Source: Iris pallida
Lineage: Eukaryota; Streptophyta; Magnoliopsida; Asparagales; Iridaceae
Length of the DNA stretch: 64,000 bases
NCBI GenBank assembly: GCA_029216955.1
Contig: JANAVB010023996.1
Coordinates: 10,791,919-10,855,918 of the forward strand
Direction: 5' to 3'
This document shows positions 25,093 through 37,496 of the stretch, one piece after another (position 1 is the stretch's first letter; each line of letters opens with the position of its first letter). The notes under the pieces are model-generated. The model worked only from the letters and a program-made list of their open reading frames with translations. It had not been told where the DNA came from and did not search any database. A program made the translations under genes and the position numbers.

Positions 25093-26229
25093 ATCTCTGA
25101 CATATCTTAATATATATAGGATAAGCATGCCCCATAGTTATTTCCTATTATGCATTAGGATAAATGACGCTTACGACTTGAATTTTCTCACATGGGTTAA
25201 ACAATAGTACTTACAAAAATGACGAAGCCTTGAATTATGCACCATAGCTACTATTCTTTTCACTCATATAATGACATCAACTATGTTTCTGGTTGCACAT
25301 TAAAGGTCCTACGCATGCCTAATTTCGACGTGTGTATTTTAGGTGTCTACAAGCTTACCCTCAAGAGATGGCATGTATCTCTATCCATTCACTCTATGTG
25401 ACTTCTTTTAAAGAGTTCCAACATGAAGCCTTGTGCTTCCGCATGGTGTTGTGCTACTATGACATGGAATGAAGTTGAGGCTCCACCTCATCATGGTGTC
25501 ATTCCATAGCAACATGAGTACACAAGCCTCTTTACAGTATCGTACTACCTAACATGAAGTCTTGTGTTTCCTTACAGTGCTATGCCAATGTGACATAGCT
25601 CACAAAGACAAGGCTTTATATATTTTATCTCTTCGTGGTGTCACACCACTATAGCATGAGGCTACCGGCCTCTTTGTAGTGTTGCCTACCACTTTTCATT
25701 CAACGGTACAATGATACCTGCTTATATGTGGTGTTATACTACTGTGACATGGCCGAAGTTAAGTCTTTACCATCTCGAGGTACCACATATGGCATTATCC
25801 TACTGTAGCATGGAGTGCTACGCTCATTTGTAGTGTTGTGCTACCCGTGCTTCCTGAATAGCACATCCGACATTCAAAATGCTTGAAAATTTATTAAGAT
25901 CTCGAATCCATCCTACCACAGGATTTGTTCTTCCCAAAGAACAAATAGTAGACAATAGTGGTTCTTGGTCCGTATTCCCTCAATATCATAAAGTAAAACC
26001 CATTGTTCCTGATATTCTTCTACTCAATGATCCTTCTTTGAAACAAAAGCTAAATGTTGATTTCTCTCTGAACTAATAGCACAAAACATTAAGATAGTAT
26101 TACAAAGACACAATATCAATATATCTTCAACCTTAGTTTTTTATCTGTATCCTCGACCAGCTGGCGCTCGAGGCCTTTGGTTAATAGATCTTCCATATTC
26201 TTCTATCTCTGAACATCAATCTTTAGAAT
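25093..26229 (-). other. 3' untranslated region of copia A with about 150-bp degenerate repeats
   Basis: It lies between the purine tract and RNase H. Repeated blocks (25428-25850) of the type CTTGTGCTTCC...GTGCTAC(T)...GACATGG correspond to the repeats at 56190-56645 of element B. No open gene. Confidence 0.65.
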
Positions 26230-28467
26230 GACTTCAGCCTTGATCGATCATTCAGTGCTCTATGCCTAAGCCCTACAGTCCTCTTCTTGTCATTGAAAAG
26301 ATCATGTGATGCTATGCTGCAGTCGTCTGGTTGTGAATAGAGTGGTACCTTCAAAATCGATGCACCAACCAAAGAAATATCATACATGAGTTTTCGAAGC
26401 CACTTTGCATCACCTGATTCAGCTGCTAGTACAAAGAACTCAAATTTCATAGATGAATGAGAGAGCAGTCAGCTTCTTTGACATTCATTATAACAACTCC
26501 ATCCATGGAGAAGATATATCCTCCGTTGGACCTTCTGCTCTATACTTCTAAGCACCATCTTGCATCATTGAAACCTTCCACTACTGTCGGATAACCGCTG
26601 TAGAATAGTACAGATTTTTGAGTTCTCTTAAGATATCGCATGACTCTCTTTATAGTTGTCTAGTGCTCAATACCTGTATTGTTCGTAAACTGACTCAACA
26701 TCCCCATGACGAAAGCTATATTAGGCCTTGTGGAACTTGTAGCATACATCAAACTCCCGATGATGCTCAAGTACTACAATTGTGTGACACTTTCTCGTAG
26801 ATTTGGCTTCAACTTTTGGTCATCACTGTACGGAGTATCAATCCCTGGAAGATCCTGATATCCATAGCGAGTAGGCATCTTCTCCATATGAGACTGTGAT
26901 AGGGCTAGCCCAGTTCATGTCTGGATGAGCTTTATCCCAAGTATAATATCAGCATCTCCCATGTCCTTCATACTGAACTTGGACAAAAGGAACTTCTTTG
27001 TCTTTGTGACATATTCTAGATTTGTACCCAAGATCAACATATCATCCATATAAAGACAAACGATGAGTCCTCTTTCATCAATGAACTTAATGTTAACATA
27101 TTTATTAGCCTTGCAGACCCTATAATTGTTTGATCTTATAACTTAATCAAACTTCTCATGCCACATCTTAGGAGCTTGCTTTATATCTTACAATAATTTA
27201 CCAACTTACAAACCTTGTCTTCAAGACCTTTGACAGCAAATCCTTCTGGTTGTTACATACAATCTTTTTGATCATATCTTCAGTTAGGAACACCATTTTT
27301 ACATCCATATGGTGAATTACTAGCTTAAGAATTGCACTCAGAGCAACCAACATCCTAATGGTTGTCATCCGTGCTACTGGAGCATATATATCAAAGTAAT
27401 CGATCCCCGGTTTATGAAAAAACCCCTTGGCAACCAGTCTTGTCTTGAACTTGTCAACAGTTCCATCAACCTTTATTTTTTTGACGATCCATTTATATCC
27501 TTAGTTTTGCTCCTTTCAGGTAGATCGACCAATACCCAAGTGTTGTTGGAGGTGACTTAGTCATACTCATCATTAACAGCCTCCTTCCAAAATATAGCAT
27601 ATATGGTCTTTGTTGTCTCCTTATAGATAAGCGGATCTGCTTCCATATGATATGTGACAAAATTATCTCCAAAGTCCTTATGTCTCCTCACTCGCTTAGC
27701 CAACGACTCTTCGATTTCTCGTTCATATGTCATCTTTTCAATGACAACCTCTTTATTGCTAGTGGTAGCCTCCTCTGCACCAACACTATTCTTCGAAATA
27801 TCTGCAAGGGTAATTTCTTGTGCCTTGCAAACTTGTCTTCATAGTTTGTCTCACGAGATTAATGATATAATTTGATTCAATATCAAGAAACCTTCGAGTA
27901 TCGCTCTTTTCAAAATATCCCAATAATATAGTCTTTGAAGTCCACTTTCCTAGCTTCTGAATCCTCATATCCGAAAGCTTCACATATACCAAATATCCCC
28001 ACACTCGAATGACATTCAAGTTGGGTCTGACCATGAACCAGAGTTCATAAAAAGTAACTTCGAAAGTTGCAAATGGTACTCTGTTCAAAATAAAAGTAGT
28101 CATAAGCTCATCTTCTCCCCATAAGTAGTTTGGAAGTTCCGTAGTTAAACATCGAGTTCATCATCTCTGTCAATTATGTTCTTCCTTTCTGTAACTCTAT
28201 TTGATTGAGGAGAATACAGAGAAGTTGTCTCATGAGAATTTCATGTTCTCTGTAGAACGATACAAAATCGAGAGATCGATACTCTCGCCTCGATCGTTTC
28301 TTAGACTCTTAAGTTGTTGTCCGGTCTCACTTATTTGAACGATGCAAAATTGAGAAGTTGTCTCATGAGAATTTCATGTTCTCTGTAGAACAATACAAAA
28401 TTGAGCTTTTCGAATGCATCATCCTTTGACTTGAAATACACACACTCTATAAGGTCTGTGCTTCGGT
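26230..28467 (-). pseudogene. Copia A pol: integrase end, reverse transcriptase, RNase H (heavily decayed)
   Basis: It is collinear with element B but with many stops and frameshifts. The integrase end is FILNRVPFATFEVTF, NLNVIRVWGYLVYVKL and DTRRFLDIES (27800-28095). The reverse transcriptase traces (26640-27640) match B throughout, including the antisense of the VYVDD and VKTAFLN regions. RNase H near 26240-26450 includes WLRKLMYDISLVGA and DLFNDKKRTVGLRHRALND. At 28222-28400 a 50-bp segment (GAGAAGTTGTCTCATGAG...) is present twice, about 130 bp apart. The gene is cut at the C insertion site and resumes at 50980. Confidence 0.85.
28463..28467. other. Target-site duplication of C, left copy (TCGGT)
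   Basis: Identical to 50975-50979. Both lie in copia A. Confidence 0.92.
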
Positions 28468-29059
28468 TGTAATGCTTGTGGTTCGTATTACGTATCTCGG
28501 TATACGTGTATGTATTTAGACTCGTATTTGTATGTTTCCCTGCTTGATTTATTGGGCATTTCTTTGCTTGGTTCATCTCAGTTAGATTTGGCTTGTTGGC
28601 TTGGTTCGGTTTTGTTGGAGAATCAACCCACCTACCTACCACCACCATCACCATTTATTAGCCCACTCCTCTTTCTCTCTCTTCATTACTTTCTTCTTCT
28701 CTTCCATTAATTCTTCACCTACCAGGGAGAGAGAGAGAGAGAGCTTAGGCAAGTGCATCTTGCTTCATGGAGGAACCCTATTTTTATTATTCCGCTGTCT
28801 TCCTCATGTGTTACTAACCCACTTTAGTACTTAGCATTTTTCATTCCCATGGTTAATTTCTTGTAAATCTAGCTTTGTGGTATTTTTGGTTTTCAAGAGT
28901 TTTGATCTATCAAACCTGCACATTTTTGCTAGTTGATGGTTCCATGTTGTAGAGAATTCTATTTTACCCAAATTTGACCTACGGGAGTCTGGATTTGGGT
29001 TCCTATTGTTGTTTGGTGGAGCATGGAGGCCATGGTGTTTTCCGTGGATATGTTCTCTG

Positions 29060-30560
29060 TGGGAGCCATTAATTGCACTTTTCGCCGCATGCAATATTGA
29101 GTTGCTGAGCCGCATGAGCATATTTGCTCTGAGCCGCATGGCCATTTAATTGAATATTTAATTGTATGCAAAGTAAGCTGGCCACGTGTAAGTGTTTATT
29201 TGCAGGGCCGCATGAGCATTTATTAATGTGGCCGCATCGCTTTTTCATTTAATTGCATGCCTTTAGCATTTATTAGCTTGGCCAATCAAATATGGGCCGC
29301 ATGGAATGCATTAATATTTAATGCATTAGTTTTAGTATTCCATGCATTAGCATTTAATGCATTAGCAGCTAATGCATTAGCATTAGCTTTAATATTTAAT
29401 GCATTAGCATGTTGCTTGCAATTGTAAGCTAAATGAGCCGCATAGGGCTATTCCTAAATGAGCCGTATGGCTTATTATGGAATTGTATTATTTAAGGCAT
29501 TAAATATTGCATACACCAGCAAGCTAATGAGCCGCATGGCTTTAATATTGCATGCCCCAGCATTCTTGCTTGCAATTGCAAGCTTATTGGCCACATGGCC
29601 TTTTATGAATGCATAATGCATTCTGCATGCATTTAGTATTTAAGGCATTAGCCTTTGTATTTAATGCATTAATTATTCTTACTTGGCCGCATATGGGAGC
29701 GAAAATGAGCTGCATGGCCCAACAGTTGGCCGCATGGATTAAAGTTGTTGCAAGCATTTTATATATTAAAGTTGTAGCAAGTTGGCCGCATGAACTAAAG
29801 TTGTTGCAAGCATTTTATATATTAAAGTTACAGCAAGTTGGCCGCATGGACTAAAGTTGTTGCAAGCATTTTATATATTAAAGTTGCATGCTTAGAAATC
29901 AAGTTGGCCGCATGGATTAAATGCTTGCATGATGCAAGCATTTTTATATATTAACTTTCATGCATTTTGCATGCATTTGCATGCTTAGAAATCAAGGTTG
30001 GCTGCATATGAAAATATATGCTGGCCGCATATGCACTCAATGTTAGCCGCATATGGAAATATACGTTGGCTGCATGGAATTGCCATTTGATTGACCAATT
30101 AGTTAATGCATTAGCATTGGCATTTAATTGTACTTGGCCGCATGGAATTGTTTGTTAGCCGCATATGCACTGTGCTTGGCCGCATGCACAATTATTTGCA
30201 GCTGGCCGCATGGCCATTAGCAATGTAATAATTTCTAGCCGCATGGCTTATATATTAAGTACTTGCCTTATGGCCCCCACCTCATCCACTCTTGGCCACA
30301 TGGCCTATTTATCATTCTTGGCCGCATGCAGCAAAAGTGTGCTAGCCGCATATTGAATGGTGACGACATTTATTGGCTGGCCGCATGGCATACTTGCATT
30401 AATTGTGGGTCCCACTATCTTTTGTCTTATTTGTCTTTACAATTATATTATTATGATTAAATAATGTGTGATTCTAAATTGCTTCCCTAAGCACGAATTG
30501 TTAGAGTAAAGATTGATAGTGACTTGCTGGCCACATGAGAATTTTTCCTGAGCCGCATGA
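29060..30560 (+). repeat. GCCGCATG-rich zone of the C 5' LTR
   Basis: About two dozen exact GCCGCAT words occur, plus variants GCTGCATG, GCCACATG and GCCGTATG, usually 20-80 bp apart. They are interleaved with AATGCATTAG words (29315-29410). The zone is repeated in the 3' LTR at about 44948-46425. Confidence 0.9.
29725..29892 (+). repeat. 56-bp tandem repeat containing GCCGCATG
   Basis: Three units start GTTGGCCGCATG at 29725, 29781 and 29837, each with TTGTTGCAAGCATTTTATAT. The same array is in the 3' LTR (45589-45756). Confidence 0.9.
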
Positions 30561-30639
30561 GTCCTCTACAGCACTTGCCCCATGATAATATTTAATTACT
30601 TCATGTATGCTTGTGCCACATTAATTTAAGTGTATTTCC

Positions 30640-30800
30640 TAACACGATGGTGACCCGTTGTGGTGCACTTTTGACATGACATGATAGTAGCCCGTCGTGG
30701 CACACTCCTGACAGTGAACTTGACATGTTATACTTAACATGATATACCTGACATGATAGTGGCCCGCCGTGGTGCACTCTTGACATAATAAACCTGACAT
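30640..30800 (+). repeat. Degenerate repeat with TGACATGATA and GTGGCCCGCCGTGG
   Basis: About three copies of a CATGATRGTRGCCCGYYGTGG...CTTGACAT unit. Shorter copies are in the 3' LTR (46505-46660), and related words are in D (33690-33750, opposite strand). Confidence 0.7.
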
Positions 30801-32127
30801 GATATATTTCTCGAAATGTTGTTGCGACGGCTAATCTATTATGACAAGAATGAATGACCTGGACACCGTGGACGATTGTGCGTGTACAAATGAACCCATC
30901 TTATTTTGCATCATGTCTAGGATGGGGACCCCTTAGTACCACGGTCAGGGGTACCTACTGAATTGACTAGGGCTAATAATTAGAATAATCCAGTAGTCAT
31001 GAAGAGATTCCCCAGCTACAAGCAATCCCGTTATCTGGGCGCCCCACTTGGGATCTGTAGCCTGCCGTCGACTAGGGCACATTTCCAGCACACTGTCATG
31101 TGTTGCACCCTTATTGTACTAATATTCGACCTGGATAACCTGGATGGTCTGCAGGGCTTGTGGCTGCGGAAGAATCTCGCTGCATCTTGCTAGTAACTAG
31201 GCCTGTGATAACCCTAGTTAGTTAAAGTATCAAGCCATACTTATTGCTTGGCCGTGAATGTTGGATGGAGTTCAATCTGTCTAGTCTTGTCTTGATCCTG
31301 TACAAGATTATTACGTGACCTGATTTCTTATTTTATCTTGCCGATAAATGGTGGGAGAAACCAAGTTCTGTTCAGACGAAGGGTTACAACCCCGGTCCTT
31401 GTTTGGTTTACGGGTTGTAACCTGGCTATCTGAATAGTCCCATGGTTATCTCATCGTATATCACCTGTCACGCTTTTTCATTAATTATTGTCTTTTATTT
31501 TGTAATTAGATTTCTGTGCCAATTGCTGGTTTTAGTTCCTAAGTGAAGCCTCATTTGTGGCACTTGCTCTTTCTGGGGTCTGACCCAGCTGGTTTTGTAT
31601 GGCCAGATTCTGGAGCAGCTTCCGAGGATCTACCAAAGTTTCAGCCAGATGGTGACCACTAGACGGAACCCTGGCAATGAGTGGGTTATTTTTGGCTCTT
31701 CCACTCTACTGTAAAAATATTCTTTTGAGGTGTTTAGCCGACGAGCACGTGTTAGCTCGATTGCACCTTATTTTCGGTCTGCCCACGGGCTGTAACATGA
31801 TTGACAGATCCTAGGGTTGATCATGTATGACTAAAACTCTTGCTACTCCTCACATTTCGTAATGACTAGCTTCATGATCAGCTGAATATGTAATATTTGG
31901 GACGCCTTACTATTGTATATTTGGTGATCTTACATCTTGTAAATTTACTTGCTTGCTTGTGATTGAGACACTAGGCTTGTTATTGACCATAAGAGACTGA
32001 TGGCTTGTAGTTAAACCCTCATATATCTAGACAGCCGTGACCGTATGGTGAGATGGATTCCATTTTATTATACGTAGCTGGCTATGTTCGCCCCCGCTCT
32101 CCAGTATTCTGGTTCTGGGGCGTGATA

Positions 32128-32307
32128 TAGTTTTAGTGGTGGCCCATGCAGGTCTTGTAAATCAAGATATATGAGGGTTTACCAAATAGATGTCTCAATC
32201 AGCACTCGCCCTTGATCTTTGCCCGTATCTTCTCATCCCTGAGATTCCCGACCTGATCACATGCTTGTAATCGTTGATCTGTCTGGTCCTTCCTTATTGT
32301 TCCCTAT
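32128..32307 (+). other. Leader of C upstream of the D insertion
   Basis: It starts TAGTTTTAGTGGTGGCCCATGCAGG directly after the LTR, where a primer site is expected. The tRNA is not identified. The leader resumes at 42904. Confidence 0.75.
32303..32307. other. Target-site duplication of D, left copy (CCTAT)
   Basis: Matches 42899-42903. Confidence 0.9.
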
Positions 32308-35102
32308 TGTCACGCCTCAGAACCAGAATACTGGAGAGCGGCGGCAGACCTAGCCAGCTACGTATATGAAATGGAATCCATCTCGCTATACGGTCACGGC
32401 TGTCTAGATACATGAGGGTTTACTACAAGCCAACAGTCTCTTAAGGTCATGAACAAGCCTATTGACTCAATCACAAGCAAGTAAGTAAAAGTTAAAAGAT
32501 GTATGATCATTAAATATACAATAGTAAGGCGTCTCAAACATTACATATTCAGCTGATCATGAAGCTAGTCGCCACAAAATGTCCGGACTAGCAAGAGTTT
32601 AGTCATACATGATCAACCCTAGGATCTGTCAATCATGTTACAGCCCGTAGGCAGACAATAAGTAAAAGTAAAATCGAGCTAAACAGGTGCTCGTCGGCTA
32701 AACGCCTCAAAAGAATATTTTTACAATAGAGTGGGAGAGCCAAAAATAACCCACTCGTTGCCCTGGTTACGTCTAGTCACCACCATCGGGCTGAAAAGTC
32801 GGTAGATCCTCTGGAGCTGCTCCGAAATCTGGCCATATAAAACCAGCTGGGTCAGATCCCAGAAAGAGCAAGTGCCACAAGGAAGCTTCACTTAGGAACT
32901 AAAACCAGCAATTAGCACAATAGTAATAAAGTAGTAAATAAGACAGGGTTAAGAAAAGCATCACAGGGTGATATACGATGAGATAACCATGGAACTATTC
33001 AGATAGCCAGGTTACAACCCGTAAACCAAACAAGGACCGGGGTTGTAACCCTTCGTCTGAACCGAACTTGGAATTCTCACCATTTATCGGTAAAATAAAT
33101 ACAGGCATTCAGGTCATACAGTAATCTGGAACAGAATCAGGACAAGACTAGACTGGTTAGACTCCATCCAATCATTTCACGGCCAAGCAAGAATTACGGC
33201 TTGATACTTTAACTAACTAGGGTTAACACAAGCCTAGTTACTAGCAAGATGCAGTGAGATTATTCCACAGCCACAAGCCCTGCAGACCATCCAGGTTACC
33301 CAGGTTGAAAGATTAGGGTTGAATTCAGGTGGGTACATCGTCCAGGAAACGCATGTACCCTTAGGTAGCTTGAAGGGTGCAACACATGACAGTGTACTGG
33401 AAATGTGCCCTACTCGACGGCAGGCTACAGATCCCAAGGCGCACCCAGGTAACGGGATTGCCTGTAGCTGGGAGATCTCTTTATGACTAATGTATTAATC
33501 TAGTTATTTAGCCTTAGTCTATTTCAGTATGTACTCCTGACCGTGGTACTCAGGAGTCCCCTCCTAGACATGATGTAAGACAGGACTGGATTATTGTACA
33601 AGCACAATCGCCCACGGTATCTGGGTTAATTATACAGGTCTTGTCATGTCAGGTAGCCGTCGCAACAGCTTATCAAGATATATCATGTCAGGTTATCATG
33701 TCAAGTTCACTAGTCAAGAGTGCGCCACGACGGGCCACTATCAGGTCGTACTAGTTCCTTATCACACCATGTCATGTACAATTGTCATTTCAATCATGCC
33801 AATCAAATCGTGATTTATCAAGTTCAGGACAAAAGGCGTAAGGATATAAAATGGGCGTAAAAATATACAATAAAGGGGTTACAAGACATAGGCAAATAAT
33901 AAAATACAGGGCTATAGGGAGCCATGCGGCTCAGGCACATGCGGCCAGGAATGATCTCATGCGGCTGGGAAGAGAACAGCCCATGCGGCTCAATAGGGTC
34001 AGGCGCATGCGGCCAAGGAGAGAATCTATGCGGCAGCAGCTCATGCGGCTAAGGGTCCAAAGCTCATACGGGTGAGGAGAAGGAGGCATATGCGGCTAGC
34101 GGGAAGAGTGGGGTATTATGCGGCTGCAGGGAGAAGGGTTCATGCGGCTGAGAGCAAGTGGCTTGCATGCGGTTCAGGAAGAAGTTCTCATGCGGCTGGG
34201 TCAAGTAAAGTCCCATGCGGCCAGGGGGAAGAGAGGGCGCATGAGACTAAGTCAGAGCATTCATGCGGCTGGAAGAAGCGGCATCCTCATGCGGCCAGGA
34301 AGGGCGCATGCGGCTAAACGGGTAACGTCTCATGCGGCTCAAGAAGTGCAGAGTATATGCGGCTTGGGATTGAGCGAGTTATGCGGCTAGATGAGTTCGG
34401 CCCTCATGCGGCTCAAGTACTTCCAGCCATGCGGCTGAAGAGAACACTTGCCGCATGAATTATTCATGCGGTCAAGTCAAGCACAGTTCATCTTCTCCAA
34501 AATCCCGAGAAAAAGAACACCATGAGAGCCAAGTTCTCAAGCTCCATAACTCCATCATCCGGAGCCCAAATTCGAACTTCCATAGGTCAAAACAGGTCAG
34601 AATGAAATGCTCTACAACATAGAACCATCAAAACTCAGAAATAACAAGATTAAGTAGATCAAAACTCAAAAATTTTTGAAAATAAAGTAAACTTAGATCT
34701 ACAAGAATCTAGCCATGGAAAGTGGAAATGCCAAGTATTAAAGTAAGTTAAAATGCTATAAGGAAGAGGATAAAGCAATAAAGTTGGAGTTCCTCCATGA
34801 AGCAAGTTGCACTTGCCTAGACCTCTCTCCCTCTCTCTGGTAGGTGAAGAGGTAAATGGAGGAAAGAAGAGAGTAATAAAGAGAGAGAAGGAAGAATGGT
34901 AATAAATGGTAGTGGTGGTGGTAGGTAGGTAGGGGGTTCACCCTTGGTTCATGATGAACCAATAGCAATCCCAAACCGGACCAAGCCAACCCGAATCAAG
35001 AATAACCCAAGCTATGATGGAAACTAAGCAAGAAATCATGCAATACAAGATAAAATACGTACACGTATTCCAAAATACGTAATACGAACCACAGGCATTA
35101 CA
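32308..35102 (-). repeat. 3' LTR of D (2795 bp)
   Basis: The sense strand begins TGTAATGCCTGTGG and ends GGCGTGACA. Partner: 40084-42898. It contains the CATGCGGC zone at 33920-34470 and a GA-rich tract at 34830-34900. Confidence 0.93.
33920..34470 (-). repeat. GCCGCATG-rich zone of the D 3' LTR
   Basis: About 25 CATGCGGC words (sense strand GCCGCATG), spaced about 20-30 bp. Their translation gives false Met-Arg-Leu or His-Ala-Ala frames. Confidence 0.9.
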
Positions 35103-35118
35103 ACTCTACCCACCTTAA
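35103..35118 (-). other. Polypurine tract of D
   Basis: The minus strand reads TTAAGGTGGGTAGAGT just before the 3' LTR. It is the same as in C (44315-44330). Confidence 0.85.
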
Positions 35119-37496
35119 AAGAATTTCGTCCTCGAAATTTAATTAAGAGGCTAGAGAGACGAGGACAAGCTATATTAATCACAAGCAAGCTATAACTAGG
35201 CAGACAATCACTCATTCAAGCAAGAAATCGAAGGCATGAGGCATAAGGAAGACATTATACCTCACGAGTCAAACAAGTCGGGATACCGCGATCGGATGTC
35301 ATCCTCACGCTCCCACGTTGACTCCCCCAAAGAGCGATGACCCTACGCGACTCGGACTAATTTGATAGTCTTATTCTTGAGTGTCTTCTCTCTTCGGTCC
35401 AATATAGACACGGGCCGCTCCTCATACGAAAGGTTGGTGATCTAGGATGTGGCTCGGGTCCGAAATATACCGTCGTAATTGGGATACATGGAACACGTCA
35501 TACACCTCGCTTAACGACGGCAAAAGAGCGAGACGATAGGACACATCTCCTACTCGCTCCAGAATGTTAAATGGCCCTATATACCTAGGACTAAGCTTTT
35601 CCCGTACGCCAAAATGAATGATGCCACGGTTAGGTAAAATCCTCAGGAATACATGGTCACCGACAGAAAATTCGAGAGGGCGCCGATGAGAATCGGCCCA
35701 ATGGCGCTGGCAAACTTGGGCAACTCGAAGATGATCCCGGACTCTCCTGACCACTTCGACTGTCTGGGCAATCATTTCTGGACCGAGCATCTGCCTCTCT
35801 CCGACATCATCCCAGGCTAATGGGGATCTGCACTTCCTTTCATACAGTGCCTCGAACGGTGCCATCTGGATACTGGCTTGGAAGCTGTTGTTATACGAGA
35901 ACTCCACCAGGTGCAGGTGATCTTCCCATGAACCACCGAAGTCAAGTGTACAGGATCGCAACATGTCTTTAAGAGTCTGGATCGTACGCTCCGACTGGCC
36001 ATCTGTCTGCGGGTGATAAGCTGAGCTGAACTGGAGGTGAGTCCCCAAACTCTCTTGCAAGCTGTACCAAAAGTGAGATGTAAATCTGGAATCTCGGTCC
36101 GAGGTGATACTGACTGTCACTCCGTAAAATCTGACGATCTGCCTGAGATACATCTCTGCTAGCTGAGCCGTCGACTGACCAACCCTGAATGGAAGAAAGT
36201 GAGCCACCTTCGTGAGCCGATCAACTATAACCCAAATAGCATCTCGACCAGCTGGGGATCTAGGCAATCCAGTCACAAAATCCATGGTCACATGTTCCCA
36301 CTTCCATTCTGGAATCGGCAAGGGCTGAAGAAGTCCAGCGGGCCTCTGATGTTCGGCCGTAACTTGTTGGCAAACCAAACATCGAGAGACAAACCGAGCT
36401 ATCTCCCACTTCATGCCATTCCACCAAAAGTGCTGACGGATATCTCGGTACATCTTCGTACCACTCGGATGAATGGAATACTGCGAACTGTGCACTTCTG
36501 ACATGATCTACTGCCTGATATCTCCACTGGGTACACAAAGACGCTTACCATGCCTAAGTGTACCGCCTTCATGAATGCATAACTCTGGTCTTCGTCCTAC
36601 CTCACACTCTGCTATGAGTCGCCAAAGCTTGGAATCTGTCGACTATGCCATCCGGATCCTCTTGACTATAGGGGACTGAACTTGTATACTGGCCATCAAT
36701 GCCACACTGGAAGGGAGAACAACCTCGATACCCATCCTCTGAAGATCTGCTAACAGTTCTGGTTGTGTTGTTAGGAAATAAGCTTCGGCTCTCCTGTTCA
36801 ATACATCTGCAACGACGTTGGCCTTCCCAGGATGATACTACAAGTTGACGTCATAATCCACAAGAAGCTCCAGCCACCTCCTCTGACTCATGTTAAGATC
36901 TTTCTGGGTGAAAACATACTTTAGGCTCTTGTGGTCGGTGAAAATCTCCACTCTATCTCCGTACAAGTAGTGCCTCCACAACTTAAGTGCAAATACTACT
37001 GCTGCCAGCTCCAAGTCATGGGTTGGGTAATTCCTCTTATGATCACGAAGTTGCCGTAAAGCATAAGCTATTACCTTCCCATGCTGCATCAAAACACATC
37101 CTAAACCTCTGCCCGAAGTATCACAATACACTGAGAATCCTCCGGTTCCATCTAGAAGCGCAAGAATGGGAGCCATCATTAAGCCTCGCTTCAACTTCTC
37201 AAAAGAATCCTGGCACTCTGATGTCCAAGCAAACTGTGCATCCTTGCGGGTTAATTGGGTCAATGGCGCTGAAATTCGAGCAAAATCTGAAACAAACCGC
37301 CGGTAGTAGTCGGCCAATCCAAGGAAACTGCGAACTTTTGCAACGGTGCTAGGTACTGGCCATATCTCAATGGCCACGATCTTCTGGGGATCCACTTCTA
37401 CTCCTCCTCTGGAGATGATATGACCCAAGTACGAAATGTGATCAAGCCAGAACTCGCATTTACTGAACTTGGCATACAACTGGTGCTCCCTGAGAA
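35119..37496 (-). pseudogene. D pol, second half: RNase H, integrase, chromodomain remnant
   Basis: It follows the stop at 37498 in the same frame. Residues from 37479 give [20 protein letters not shown] and [16 protein letters not shown] (end of reverse transcriptase), then RNase H with [18 protein letters not shown], and [17 protein letters not shown] (about 36900). Further in-frame stops are near 36838, 36645 and 36507. The integrase frame 36504-35422 shows the zinc region (HPSGTKMY...FVSRCLVCQQV), WEHVTMDFVTGLPRS, SDRDSRFTSHFW and AYHPQTDGQSERTIQTL, which carry the DDE residues. It continues to SPRYIGPFNIL and FHVSQLRRYI. After a frame change near 35440, chromodomain-like residues STWEREDDIRSRYPDLF follow (about 35280-35335). 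Confidence 0.93.

Larger units (their letters stand above)
28468..32127 (+). repeat. 5' LTR of C (3660 bp)
   Basis: It runs from TGTAATGCTTGTGGTTCG to GGGGCGTGATA. It contains a GA-rich transcribed-leader-like zone (28650-28760), the GCCGCATG zone (29060-30560) with a 56-bp tandem repeat, and three copies of a TGACATGATAGTGGCCCG-type repeat (30640-30800). The last C of the terminal TGACA is T here. Confidence 0.92.

Noticed and set aside
29060..30560. Regularly recurring GCCGCATG as a CRISPR-like array
   Set aside because: The repeats are 8 bp with irregular spacing in a plant LTR, and spacers are themselves related. There are no cas genes.
33851..34390. Open frames rich in Met-Arg-Leu and His-Ala-Ala (also 41627-42097 and 49090-49293)
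   Set aside because: They are translations of the CATGCGGC repeat zones in LTRs. Several frames are open at once and none has a family motif.
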